64,000 nt of DNA from contig CAVZHY010000002.1 of NCBI GenBank assembly GCA_963775235.1, positions 124,001 through 188,000 of the forward strand, given 5' to 3'. The position numbers and the translations under genes were made by a program. The stretch comes from JBBDMC01 sp963775235. Its GTDB lineage: Bacteria; Pseudomonadota; Alphaproteobacteria; Rhizobiales; Kaistiaceae. Below the pieces are notes generated by a model, which made no database searches, was not told where the DNA came from, and worked only from the letters and a program-made list of their open reading frames with translations. Below, piece by piece: positions 1 to 11,232 of this stretch (the first letter of the stretch is position 1; every line of letters begins with the position of its first letter).

Positions 1-37
1 GGACCCTAGCCGTTCGGCATCGCCTCGCTCAAGAACC

Positions 38-59
38 AAACGGACGATTTCGGCCGTTT
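38..59 (-). terminator. Possible weak hairpin terminator downstream of cysQ
   Basis: A six-base inverted repeat (AAACGG at 38-43, CCGTTT at 54-59) lies about 50 bases past the cysQ stop codon. Read on the minus strand it is followed by a short, impure T-rich stretch. This fits a weak intrinsic terminator, but there is no proper U-tract. The rest of 1-110 shows no gene. Confidence 0.25.
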
Positions 60-110
60 GCGTGAATGCAGTTTGCGCCGGCCGCGGGTTTCGCGGACAC
101 CGTTTGCCCG

Positions 111-929
111 TCAGGGGCGAACCGGCTCCAGCCCGCCGGTGGCGACGAACCAAGGGTTCCTGAAGGCCTCGCCGCCGGGGGCCGCCGTCGGCCCATAGGG
201 AAGCGGGGTCCCTTCCAGCGTGACGACCCTGCCTCCGGCGGCCCTCAGGATCGCGTCCCCCGCGGCCGTGTCCCACTGCATGGTGGTGCCCATGCGCGGA
301 TAAAGGTCGGCCTTGCCCTCGGCGACGGCGCAGAACTTGACCGACGAGCCACGGTTTACGAGCTGGCCCAACTCAAAGCGGGCGATGAAGGCATCGGTCT
401 CCGGCGTGCGATGGGAGCGGCTGGCGACGATGTCGATGGGACCCTCCGGCGGTTGGCGGACCTGCATAGGCTGTCGCGCGCCGACGCTCCCGTTCTTCAC
501 CGTCGCCCGCCACGCGCCTTTTCCGACCAGGCCGACGAACAGCTTGCCGGGGGCCGGCAGGTAGATAACGCCAACCACAGGAACGCCATCGCGCACCAGA
601 CCGACGTTGACGGTGAAGTCGTTGCCGCCTTTGATGAACTCGCGCGTGCCGTCGAGCGGGTCGACCAGGAAGAACGCTTCGCCCACGGCCGGAATGCGGC
701 CGGCGGCCACGGATTCCTCGGCGATCACCGGCACGCCCGGCGCGATTTCCGCAAGGCGCTCCACGATCAGCGCCTCGGCCGCGCGGTCGGCCTCGGTGAC
801 CGGCGACCGGTCCTCCTTCTGTTCGACGGCGAGACCACGCGCGCGCACGGCGAGGATGATTTCGCCGGCGGCGATCGCGGCGGCGGCGATCGGTTCCACC
901 AGTTCGGCGTCGGCGGTTGTTGGGTTCAT
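111..929 (-). CDS. cysQ: 3'(2'),5'-bisphosphate nucleotidase CysQ
   Basis: Cytoplasmic phosphatase of the inositol monophosphatase superfamily that removes the 3'-phosphate from PAP(S), a by-product of sulfate assimilation. The 272-residue length is usual for the family. Visible motifs are the metal-binding SPVTEAD segment near residue 42, the EE pair near residue 71, DPLDGTREF at about 90-98 and WDTAAGDA near residue 219. Together these are the complete lithium-sensitive phosphatase signature, and the motif around DGTREF is typical of CysQ rather than of plain inositol monophosphatases. It stands alone, convergent with nothing obvious on the left, and its start faces the 3' end of ald. Function is inferred from the family; confidence is high. 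Confidence 0.93.
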   Translation of the reverse strand: MNPTTADAELVEPIAAAAIAAGEIILAVRARGLAVEQKEDRSPVTEADRAAEALIVERLAEIAPGVPVIAEESVAAGRIPAVGEAFFLVDPLDGTREFIKGGNDFTVNVGLVRDGVPVVGVIYLPAPGKLFVGLVGKGAWRATVKNGSVGARQPMQVRQPPEGPIDIVASRSHRTPETDAFIARFELGQLVNRGSSVKFCAVAEGKADLYPRMGTTMQWDTAAGDAILRAAGGRVVTLEGTPLPYGPTAAPGGEAFRNPWFVATGGLEPVRP

Positions 930-1026
930 CAGCCCTGTCTACAGAATCCGACGGCGACGGCAAGCCGCAGATACAAGAAGGCCCGCCGAAGCAGGCCTTA
1001 GGTCGGGCGCGCGTGGCCTGGCGGCC

Positions 1027-2139
1027 TTACGCGGCCATCAGTTGGTCCGGATCGGCGTAGTCGAGGTTGAGACTCTCGGCCACGGCACGATGGGTAATGC
1101 GGCCATTGTGGACATTGAGTCCGTCGCGGAGGTGCGGGTCGTGGGCGAGTGCTGCCAGACCATGATCCGCGAGCGCCAGCCCGAAGGGCAGCGTCGCGTG
1201 GGTCAGTGCATGGCTCGAGGTGAGCGGCACCGCTCCCGGCATGTTGGCGACGCAATAGTGGACGATGCCGTCGACCACGAAGGTCGGCGCGTGATGGGTG
1301 GTCGGATGGGAGGTCTCGAAGCAGCCGCCCTGATCGATCGCGACGTCGACGAGAACGGCGCCGGGCTTCATCGTGCCGAGCTGCGCGCGCGTCACCAACT
1401 TCGGTGCCGCCGCACCCGGCACCAGGACGGCCCCGATCACGGCGTCGGCCGAGGCGATTTCCTCGGCAACCGCACCGCGGGTCGAATAGCGGGTGACCAC
1501 GCGTCCGGCGAAGAAGTCGTCCAGTTCGGCAAGCCGCGGCAGCGAACGGTCGAGTATTGTCACCTGCGCGCCGAGGCCGACGGCCATGCGCGCCGCCTGT
1601 GTGCCGACGACGCCGCCGCCGATGACGACGACCTTGCCGGGAGGAACGCCCGCAACGCCGCCGAGCAGGACGCCGCGGCCGCCATGGGGCTTCTCCAGCG
1701 CCGTCGCTGCCGCCTGGATAGACAGGCGTCCCGCCACTTCGCTCATCGGCGCCAGAAGCGGCAGGTGGCCCTTGGCGTCAGTCACCGTCTCATAGGCGAT
1801 GGCGGTGACGCCCGAGGCCATCAGGCCGCGCGCCTGCGGCGCGTCGGCGGCGAGGTGCAGGTAGGTGAAGAGGATCTGGCCGGGGCTCAATTGCGTCCAC
1901 TCGGACGGCTGCGGCTCCTTGACCTTGATGACCATGTCGGCGGCGAACACCTCGCGGGGCGTCGCCGCGATTGCGGCTCCGGCCGCGCGGTAGACCTCGT
2001 CGCCTGCGTCGATGCCGGCGCCGGCACCAGCCTCCACAACGACCTTGTGGCCCCGGGCGACGAATTCGCCGACCGCCGCCGGCGTCAGGCCGACACGGAA
2101 TTCGTCCGGTTTGATTTCCTTGGGAACACCGACCAGCAT
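1027..2139 (-). CDS. ald: Alanine dehydrogenase
   Basis: NAD-dependent alanine dehydrogenase that interconverts L-alanine with pyruvate plus ammonia. The start chosen is the ATG at 2137-2139, whose product begins MLVGVPKEIK, the standard N-terminus of this family. The frame stays open a further 420 bases upstream, but that stretch overlaps the divergent regulator and is not coding. The 370-residue length matches the family (about 371). The N-terminal catalytic domain has EAGAGAGI near residues 40-50, and the central Rossmann motif VVIGGGVVGTQAA is intact. A Lrp/AsnC-type regulator is divergently transcribed 128 bases away, a classic arrangement for alanine catabolism, so alanine-responsive induction is likely. 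Confidence 0.95.
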   Translation of the reverse strand: MLVGVPKEIKPDEFRVGLTPAAVGEFVARGHKVVVEAGAGAGIDAGDEVYRAAGAAIAATPREVFAADMVIKVKEPQPSEWTQLSPGQILFTYLHLAADAPQARGLMASGVTAIAYETVTDAKGHLPLLAPMSEVAGRLSIQAAATALEKPHGGRGVLLGGVAGVPPGKVVVIGGGVVGTQAARMAVGLGAQVTILDRSLPRLAELDDFFAGRVVTRYSTRGAVAEEIASADAVIGAVLVPGAAAPKLVTRAQLGTMKPGAVLVDVAIDQGGCFETSHPTTHHAPTFVVDGIVHYCVANMPGAVPLTSSHALTHATLPFGLALADHGLAALAHDPHLRDGLNVHNGRITHRAVAESLNLDYADPDQLMAA

Positions 2140-2267
2140 GACGCACCTCCAGGTCCTGTATATGGTGCATGATAACGTCGACTTCACGCGATTTGCGTGC
2201 ATTCTCATCTGTGATTTAGCGTATGCTTGATGATTAATGCGATATATGGCTCGCTCACGCTTGCTTC
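2140..2267. promoter_or_regulatory. Divergent promoter region between ald and the Lrp-type regulator
   Basis: This 128-base gap is clearly richer in A+T than its surroundings (for example the stretch at 2210-2250). It lies between the starts of two divergent genes, a regulator of the Lrp family and its likely target ald. It should hold both promoters and the Lrp-type binding sites. I could not define a convincing individual operator by eye. Confidence 0.45.
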
Positions 2268-2273
2268 GTGCAG

Positions 2274-2730
2274 ATGGATCAGTTTGACCGCAAGATCGTG
2301 GCCGCGCTTGCCGAGAACGGCCGGCTGAGCGCGGTCGAACTGGCCGGCCGGGCTGGTCTGTCGGCGTCGGCGTGCTCGCGCCGGCTGCAGCGCGCTGGAA
2401 TCGAGCGGCGCCATTCGCGGCTATCGTGCTTTGGTCGACCCGGCCGCGGCCGGGCTTGGCATCACCGCTTTCGTGGAGATCACGCTGGAGCGCCAGAACG
2501 ACGATGCACTGCGCGCATTCGAGGCGGCACTCGCCAGGTGCCCGAACGTCCTGTCGTGCCACTTGATGTCGGGATCAAGCGACTATCTGGTCGAGATGGC
2601 CGCGCGCGACCTCACCGACTTCGAGCACCTGCACGCGACCGTGCTCGGCCATCTGCCCGGCGTCGCCCGCATCGAATCGAAGTTCGCGCTTCGCGAAGTC
2701 ATCGACCGCCCGCTGATGCCGATCGGGTGA
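2274..2730 (+). CDS. Lrp/AsnC family transcriptional regulator (frame broken by +1)
   Basis: Leucine-responsive-type regulator, most likely controlling the divergent ald. The N-terminal winged helix begins MDQFDRKIVAAL and includes AGLSASACSRRLQR. At about base 2394 one extra G moves the reading frame. Removing it gives a continuous product running through the linker (IRGYRALVDP) into the ligand-binding RAM/ACT domain, which ends near IDRPLMPIG at 2730. The corrected length is about 151 residues, normal for the family. A GTG at 2268 is an alternative start, but the ATG at 2274 aligns better with the family. There is no other damage, so a sequencing error is the simplest explanation. Confidence 0.85.
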
Positions 2731-2778
2731 AGCGTCACCCCTGATCGACCCCCTCAGCCCGGGAGTTCTCAGCGGAGA

Positions 2779-4284
<1,506 letters not shown>

Positions 4285-4356
4285 TGGCCATGGCTTCTCC
4301 GGCTTCGTTGCGTTCGCTGAAATGCATATTCCACACTTTTGCGTTGAACGAACGTT

Positions 4357-5695
<1,339 letters not shown>

Positions 5696-5804
5696 TCCGC
5701 GCCATTATTGTCCTCCCCGTTGCCGCTTCCATTGTGCGACCGGTCCGGGCCGGTCGTTGCGCCGGACCAAGTTGACCAGGGGAGGGAAGCGGCGTGATTT
5801 TCCT

Positions 5805-5816
5805 GACCGTTCGGTC
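5805..5816. promoter_or_regulatory. Small palindrome upstream of the aminotransferase, possible operator
   Basis: GACCGTTCGGTC at 5805-5816 is a near-perfect 12-base palindrome in the 189-base gap between the aminotransferase start and nudC. The shape resembles binding sites of TetR-family repressors. No TetR gene is visible nearby, so this is only a suggestion. Nothing else stands out in 5696-5884. Confidence 0.25.
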
Positions 5817-5884
5817 GATGGACCCTAGACAGTTTGCCAACCCTGCTCAAGAGGTCTCAAGCGCGCAGGAACCGGCGTCCCGTC

Positions 5885-6808
5885 TCACCCCTCCGCCCAC
5901 CCGCGGATCAGGTGGTTGGCGATCGCCATAACCGGCGGCGCCGTGACCCCGTCGCGATGGGTGCCGGCAAGGATCGCCAGCGTCTCGGCGCGGCCGAACC
6001 AGCGGCAATCCTCGATCTCCACCGGGTCGCGACGGATGTCGGTGGTGAGCGCTTCACCGTAGCAACCGATCATCAGTGACGCCGGGAACGGCCAGGGCTG
6101 GCTGGCGAAATAGCGCACGCGGCCGAGACGAATGCCGGATTCCTCCAGCGTCTCGCGACGCACCGCGTCCTCGATCGTTTCCCCCGGCTCAACGAAGCCG
6201 GCGAGGCACGAGTACATGCCGGCGCGGAAGCGCGGCTGGCGGCCGAGCAGGCAGTGGTCGTCGCGGATCGCGAGCATGATCACCACCGGGTCGGTACGGG
6301 GAAAGTGCTGCGCCGCGCAGTGCGGACAGTCGCGCCGGTAACCGCCGTTCGCGATCACGGTTGCCGCCCCGCAGTTGGCGCAGAAATGATGGCGCTGGTG
6401 CCAGTAGGTCAGGCTTCGCGCCTGCGCCAGCGCGCCGAGGTGGTCGCGGCCGACCGCGCCGCCGGCCGCCAGTTCCCGAAGGTCCGCCGCAATGACGGCT
6501 TCGCCGAACGGCGCATCCTTGCCGACGATGGCGGCAAGCCGAGGTCCCTCCGGTGCCCAACCGAGCAGCACCGTCTCGTCCCGCCTGACGCCAAGCGCGT
6601 CCGCCTCGCCGGCCGCGAACAGTGGATCGCCGTCCCGTATCAACGGCCGGTCGCCGTGGAAGAGGTAAAGCCGCGCTGCCGGGTGGCCGAGCGCTTGCGC
6701 CACCGCGTCGGCGGCGCGCGACTCGCTCCGCCGGTCGATGCGGTTGCCGGCGAAGCCGGTCAGCGCGCTCGCGTCCGTCTCGGGCAGGCCCTCGAACCAG
6801 TGTGTCAT
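5885..6808 (-). CDS. nudC: NAD(+) diphosphatase / NADH pyrophosphatase NudC
   Basis: Nudix hydrolase that cleaves NAD(H) to NMN and AMP and, in enterobacteria, removes NAD caps from RNA. The 307-residue protein has the expected plan: an N-terminal NUDIX-like domain, a four-cysteine zinc ribbon (CANC near residues 143-146, CPHC near 161-164), a Nudix box starting GFVEPGET at about residue 204 with REXXEE core RETLEESG, and the diagnostic SQPWPFP segment near residue 236. The ATG at 6808 is preceded by a 107-base gap to the divergent DUF998 gene. All key residues are present. Confidence 0.95.
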   Translation of the reverse strand: MTHWFEGLPETDASALTGFAGNRIDRRSESRAADAVAQALGHPAARLYLFHGDRPLIRDGDPLFAAGEADALGVRRDETVLLGWAPEGPRLAAIVGKDAPFGEAVIAADLRELAAGGAVGRDHLGALAQARSLTYWHQRHHFCANCGAATVIANGGYRRDCPHCAAQHFPRTDPVVIMLAIRDDHCLLGRQPRFRAGMYSCLAGFVEPGETIEDAVRRETLEESGIRLGRVRYFASQPWPFPASLMIGCYGEALTTDIRRDPVEIEDCRWFGRAETLAILAGTHRDGVTAPPVMAIANHLIRGWAEG

Positions 6809-6915
6809 TGTTTTCGTCGGGATCGGCGAAGCAACGGGTCGGCTTGCGAGTGTAGCGGCATTGGCCGCCCAAATCCCGGCGTCGGACGATGTTATGCTGA
6901 AAAAGAATCAGGACC

Positions 6916-7568
6916 GTGAGCAGGAACCCTCCGGACGTGCGACCCAACCTCGTGGCCTTCGCCGGTGTTTTTGCGCCTCTCCTCTACGCGGGCGCGGTGA
7001 TCCTCGGTGGTTGGCTCACGCCCGGTTACAGCCACACCGCCCAGCCGGTCAGTGCCCTTATCGCGGCGAACGCGCCGGCGGCCAGTGTCTCGACCCGATC
7101 CTCACCGTCTACAATGCCCTCATCGTCATTTTCGCCTTCGCCGTCGGGCGCGCGTTCCGCGGCTTTGCCTTCACCATGGTTGTCCTGGTGCCGGCGCTGC
7201 TGGTCCTCGTCGGGATTGCGGGCATCCTCCTCGACTTCTACCCGATGGACCCGATCGGCGCCGTCATCAGCTACGGTGGCCGGGTCCATCTCTGGCTCGC
7301 CGGGATCGCCTCGCTGGGGACCATCCTTGCGGTCCTCCTGACCGCACTGGCGCTCCGCGGCGATGCGGCCTGGGGCCGCTTCGCCGGCTATTCCGTGATC
7401 TCGGTGATCGTGATCGCCTTCTCCGGAGGCTTCGCCGCGCTAGCCGCCGGCCGCCGCTCGCCGGTGACGGGCCTGTGGGAGCGCATCACGATCGGCGCGT
7501 TTCTGCTGTGGATCTTCGTGCTCGGCTTGCGGCTTGTCCGCTCCGGCCGGGTGGCGGCCCACCGCTAG
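6916..7568 (+). CDS. DUF998 family integral membrane protein (frame broken by -1)
   Basis: Predicted six-helix membrane protein of the DUF998 family, function unknown. The first segment (VAFAGVFAPLLYAGAVILGG, then YSHTAQPVSALIAANAP) reads in one frame from GTG 6916. After one missing base near 7075 the protein continues as GGQCLDPILTVYNALIVIFA and runs to the stop at 7568. The motif HTAQPVSALIAANAPGG and the GILLDFYPMDP stretch are typical of DUF998. The intact length would be about 217 residues. It is divergent from nudC with no operon partner. Confidence 0.7.
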
Positions 7569-7664
7569 GCGGTGACTGGTGTAGTAGTCGACCCACGCGA
7601 CGGTGAAGACGAAGGCTGCAAACACGATCAGCACGGCGATGATGACGACAGGCGTGGTGAACAT
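7440..7664 (-). CDS. Possible small single-span membrane protein, antisense to the DUF998 3' end
   Basis: The frame starting at ATG 7664 gives 74 residues beginning MFTTPVVIIAVLIVFAAFVF, a clean transmembrane helix, followed by WVDYYTSHRL and a polar tail. The hydrophobic start lies in the otherwise empty gap 7569-7760, which makes it more credible than most shadows. The last 130 bases run antisense through the DUF998 gene, which is unusual. The true end may be nearer 7570 if a frame error is present. No family is recognised. Confidence 0.3.
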   Translation of the reverse strand: MFTTPVVIIAVLIVFAAFVFTVAWVDYYTSHRLAVGRHPAGADKPQAEHEDPQQKRADRDALPQARHRRAAAGG

Positions 7665-7759
7665 GGCGATTTTCCCGATAGTTCTAGGGCGCCATCGCAG
7701 CATGTTCGTCGGTCCGGCGAATTGATCCAGGACAAATCCGCCGGACAGGTCCACCGCCC

Positions 7760-7788
7760 TTGCCGCGGCGGCCGGTCGGTATGATATG
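7760..7788 (+). promoter_or_regulatory. Likely promoter of the SRP RNA
   Basis: TTGCCG at 7760-7765 could serve as a -35 box and GATATG at 7783-7788 as a -10 box with a 17-base spacer, placing the start near 7795, the first base of the SRP RNA stem. An overlapping TATGAT at 7780 gives a spacer that is too short. Prediction by eye only. Confidence 0.4.
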
Positions 7789-7790
7789 GT

Positions 7791-7895
7791 GGCTCGGGAA
7801 GCTGGCGGCGGACGTGTCGCTCGCCAACTGGGTCAGGTCCGGAAGGAAGCAGCCCTAACGAGTTTCGGCACGGGTCGTGTGCCAGTTTCCCACTT
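7791..7895 (+). ncRNA. ffs: Signal recognition particle RNA, small bacterial (4.5S) type
   Basis: The invariant SRP domain IV is present: GTCAGGTCCGGAAGGAAGCA inside 7830-7860, containing the GGAA tetraloop and the asymmetric AGCAGCC side. The long arms close into one hairpin: GGGAAGCTGGC at 7796-7806 pairs with GCCAGTTTCCC at 7881-7891 with one G-U. The ends are therefore uncertain by a few bases. Its place just upstream of dnaX is the usual alphaproteobacterial arrangement. The RNA binds Ffh for co-translational membrane targeting. Confidence 0.93.
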
Positions 7896-7941
7896 CCGCC
7901 GATATCAGGGACTTGGAAGGGCCTCGGGCAAGCTGTTGACC

Positions 7942-9693
7942 ATGGATGGCACCGATCAGGACCACGCCGCCGGCGCGCCCTACCGCGTGCTCGCCCGCAA
8001 GTATCGGCCGCAGACGCTTCGCCGATCTGATCGGCCAGGAGCCGATGGTGAGGACGCTCACCAACGCCTTCCGGCTCGGCCGCATCGCCCATGCTTTCAT
8101 GCTCACCGGCGTGCGCGGCGTCGGCAAGACCACCACCGCCCGCATTCTCGCGCGCGCCCTCAACTATTCGATCCCCGGCAAGGTCGATCAGCCCACGATC
8201 GACATGGACGCGCTGGGGGAGCATTGCGCCGCCATCATGGAAGGACGGCACGTCGACGTGATCGAGATGGACGCCGCCTCCCACACCGGCATCGACGACA
8301 TCCGCGAGATCATCGAGGCGGTGCGCTACAAGCCGGCGATCGCGCCGCTACAAGGTCTACATCATCGACGAGGTGCACATGCTCTCCAAGCAGGCCTTCA
8401 ACGGCCTGTTGAAGACGCTGGAAGAGCCGCCCGAGCACGTGAAGTTCATCTTCGCGACCACCGAGGTGCGCAAGGTCCCGGTCACCATCCTTTCGCGCTG
8501 CCAGCGTTTCGACCTCCGGCGGATCGAGGCCGACCGCCTGGTGGCCCTCATGCGCGACATCACGGCGAAAGAGAACGTCGCCATCGACGAGGCGGCGCTC
8601 GCCATGCTGGCGCGGGCGGCGGAGGGTTCTGCCCGCGACGCCCTGTCCCTCCTCGACCAGGCAATCGCCCATACCGACGGCAGCGTCGCCGCCGCCGAAG
8701 TGCGCGGGATACTCGGCCTTGCCGACCGCGGGCTGGTGATCGACCTGTTCGAGGCGGTCATGTCCGGCGACACCGCCGCCGCTCTGAAGCTGCTCAAGGA
8801 CCTTCATGACGTCGGCGCCGACCCGGCGGTGGTGTTGGAGGACCTTGCCGCCTTCACTCACGTTGTCACGCGGCTGAAGCTCGCCGCCTCCGCCGCCGAG
8901 GACCAGGTGCTGACCGAGGAGGAGCGCAGCCGGGGTCGCGACCTCGCCGAAAAGCTGTCGCTGAGGACGTTGGCCCGCGCCTGGCAGATGCTCCTCAAAG
9001 GCATCGACGAAGCCCGTGCAGCGTCGCGTCCGTTCGCCGCCGCCGACATGGTGGTCGTCCGTCTCGCCCATCGTCGCCGACCTGCCCACGCCCGACGAGG
9101 CCGTGCGCGCGTTGAACGGAAGCGGCGCCAACGCGCAGCCGCAGCCCCTGCCGACGGCTTCCCCGCCTTCCGGCGACAGCCGCCCCCGGATGAGCGCCGC
9201 CGGCGGCGAGGTCCGCGCGCCGCGGCCGCAACCGTCCGCCGAGGCAAACCCTTCAGCCGTTGCCCGGCTGGCGACGTTCGCCGATATCATCGCGCGGGCC
9301 GGCGCCGAACGCGACCTCAAGCTCAAACACGCGCTGGAGACGGGCGTTCGCCTCATCCGGTTCGAGCCTGGCCGCATCGAAATGGAGTTGACCGACGATG
9401 CCCCCGCCGGATTTGCCGGCGACCTGTCGAAGCGGCTCGAGGAATGGACCGGTGAGCGCTGGATGATCGCCGTCGCCCGCGACGGCGGTGAGCCGACCGT
9501 GGCCGAGGCACGGCGGTCCGCGCGGGCCCGGCTGGTCAGCGATGCGCGTGCGGACCCGGTGGTCGCCGCTGTGATGGAGCGCTTCCCCGGTGCCGAGATC
9601 GTCAACGTGCGGGTACGGGCTGATGGCCCCGCGACCACCGCCGATGACGCCGCGCCGCCGCCTGCCGACGAAACGGCCGAAGAGGAGAACTGA
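7942..9693 (+). CDS. dnaX: DNA polymerase III subunits gamma and tau (frame broken by three +1 insertions)
   Basis: Clamp-loader ATPase of the replisome. Start ATG 7942 gives a product with YRVLARKYRPQT, the family's N-terminal motif. The Walker A motif GVRGVGKTTTARILARAL and KVYIIDEVHMLSKQAFN (Walker B) follow, then TTEVRKVPVTILSRCQRFDLRR (sensor/arginine region) and the tau-specific C-terminal domain ending at 9693. Extra single bases near 8017, 8349 and 9071 split it into four reading frames. With these removed the length is about 583 residues. The zinc-binding cysteines typical of many DnaX proteins are not evident in the 8160-8230 segment, as in other alphaproteobacteria I recall. ybaB begins three bases after the stop. 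Confidence 0.9.
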
Positions 9694-9696
9694 GCA

Positions 9697-10026
9697 ATGG
9701 CGATGGGTGATCTCATGGGTATGATGAGGCAGGCGAAGGAGTTGCAGGCCAAAATGGAGGCGATGCAGGAGCAGGTCGCCGCCATGGAGATCACCGGTAC
9801 CGCCGGGGGCGGCCTAGTCACCGTCGCCATGAGCGGCAAGAGCGAGATGAAGACGATCAGGATCGACCCGTCCCTGCTCAAGCCTGAGGAAGGCGAGATC
9901 CTTGAAGACCTGATCGTTGCGGCAGCAAATGACGCGCGCGGCAAGGCGGAGGCCGCGCTCGCCGAAAAGATGCGCGAGATGACCGGCGGTCTCCAGTTGC
10001 CGCCGGGCATGAAGCTGCCGTTCTGA
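9697..10026 (+). CDS. ybaB: YbaB/EbfC family nucleoid-associated protein
   Basis: Small homodimeric DNA-binding protein co-transcribed with dnaX and recR in most bacteria. The 109-residue product has the family pattern: an N-terminal helical stretch (MGMMRQAKELQAKMEAMQEQV), the GGGLVTVAMSGKSEMKTIRID strand region and a C-terminal helix ending GGLQLPPGMKLPF. It starts three bases after the dnaX stop, with GAGGAG just upstream as ribosome-binding site. The next gene begins directly after its stop codon, so translational coupling is likely. It probably helps organise DNA near replication or repair complexes. Confidence 0.95.
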   Translation: MAMGDLMGMMRQAKELQAKMEAMQEQVAAMEITGTAGGGLVTVAMSGKSEMKTIRIDPSLLKPEEGEILEDLIVAAANDARGKAEAALAEKMREMTGGLQLPPGMKLPF

Positions 10027-11232
10027 ATGGTTCGGAGCGGTGAGGAGGGCGCGCTTCCCGAAGCCCTGCAATCCCGTTGCGACCGCTTCTTTGAGCGCGC
10101 ACGCCACCAGCACCGCGCGGTCGTCCTCATCGTCGATTGCCATCTCCCCCAGTACGATCGCCACGCCGGCGGGCTGGGGATGTTCCAATATGCCAGGCTG
10201 TTTTGTGATCTCGGCTATGCGGTCGTGTTCATTCCGCACGACAGGCGGCCGGAGGAACCCTACGGCGCGGCGCTGAGGCAGCTCGGCGTCGAGGTCTGCG
10301 ACGGCCCGTTCGAATTTCGGCCGTGGATCGCCCGGTACGGTCCCATGGTCGATGTGGTCTGGCTGTCCCGCCCGTGGGTGGCGGTGACATACGTCGATCC
10401 CATCCGGGCTTCGAGCTCCGCCCCCATCATCTACTGCGGTCGCGACCTGCATTTTCTCCGGCTGCAACGCCAGGCCGCGATCGAGAACTGGCCGGCGTTG
10501 AACGCCGAGTCCGCCCGCTTCCGGAAGATGGAGCGCTGGCTCGTGCGGCGGGCAGACGCGGTCGTGACTTTCAACACGACGGAGCGCGATCTGATCCGGG
10601 AGAACTTCGGGTCCGCCGAAAACGTCCACATGTTGCCGGCGTACGTCCATGCGACCGACTCCCCGCCCCCCGATGTTCCCTTGACAGAACGGCAGCGCAT
10701 CGTGTTCGTCGGCAACTTCCGCCATCGTCCCAATTATGACGGTCTCGTGTGGTTCCTGGAGGAGATCTGGCCGCGGGTCGCCTCCGCGCTGCCGGGGGCC
10801 CGATTCATGGCGATCGGCCCCAATCCCGGCGGCCAGCCGCTGCCGGCGCGGGAGCGGGTCGATGTGCTTGGCCATGTTGCCGACCTCGATCCGTATTTCG
10901 CCGCGGCACGATTGTCGGTGGCGCCGCTTCGCTATGGCGCCGGCGTCAAGGGCAAGGTTGTGGACAGCCTCGCCCGTGCCGTACCGGTGGTTGCGACCGG
11001 CATCGCCGCCGAGGGGATGGGCTTGACGGACGGCCTCGATGTCCTTTTGGCTGACTCGCCGGCGGACTTCGCTGAACGGATCGGAGAGCTGTGGCGTGAT
11101 GACGGATTGTGGGCCGGCCTGTCGTCGGCCGGGCGGGCATACGCTATGAGCAACTATGGCGATGAGCGGGCCCGCACCCTCTTGACGGGGCTGCTGACGA
11201 AGCTCGGCGTGACTCCCGCTCTGGCGCAATGA
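10027..11232 (+). CDS. Glycosyltransferase family 4-like protein
   Basis: Predicted cytoplasmic GT-B glycosyltransferase of 401 residues. The N-terminal half has GGLGMFQYARLFCDLGYAVVFI, typical of acceptor-binding folds with a glycine loop. The C-terminal half has FVGNFRHRPNYDGLVWFLEEIWP and VAPLRYGAGVKGKVVDSLARA, the donor-binding signature of this GT4 subgroup (positions roughly 225-330). It is placed between ybaB and a GDP-mannose dehydrogenase-like gene, overlapping the latter by four bases, so the two probably act together on an exopolysaccharide. ATG 10027 follows the ybaB stop directly. Donor and acceptor sugars cannot be told from sequence. Confidence 0.82.
   Translation: MVRSGEEGALPEALQSRCDRFFERARHQHRAVVLIVDCHLPQYDRHAGGLGMFQYARLFCDLGYAVVFIPHDRRPEEPYGAALRQLGVEVCDGPFEFRPWIARYGPMVDVVWLSRPWVAVTYVDPIRASSSAPIIYCGRDLHFLRLQRQAAIENWPALNAESARFRKMERWLVRRADAVVTFNTTERDLIRENFGSAENVHMLPAYVHATDSPPPDVPLTERQRIVFVGNFRHRPNYDGLVWFLEEIWPRVASALPGARFMAIGPNPGGQPLPARERVDVLGHVADLDPYFAAARLSVAPLRYGAGVKGKVVDSLARAVPVVATGIAAEGMGLTDGLDVLLADSPADFAERIGELWRDDGLWAGLSSAGRAYAMSNYGDERARTLLTGLLTKLGVTPALAQ

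Noticed and set aside
2140..2562. 140-residue N-terminal extension of alanine dehydrogenase
   Set aside because: The frame is open but overlaps the divergent regulator, and family members begin at MLVGVPKEIK.
7942..9693. Programmed frameshifting in dnaX
   Set aside because: The frame changes occur three times, all as extra bases in conserved regions including the ATPase, with no slippery A-run. A programmed site would be single and lie after the ATPase domain.
8310..10130. Long minus-strand open frame across dnaX and ybaB
   Set aside because: High-GC shadow with no domain resemblance; the plus strand carries clear genes.
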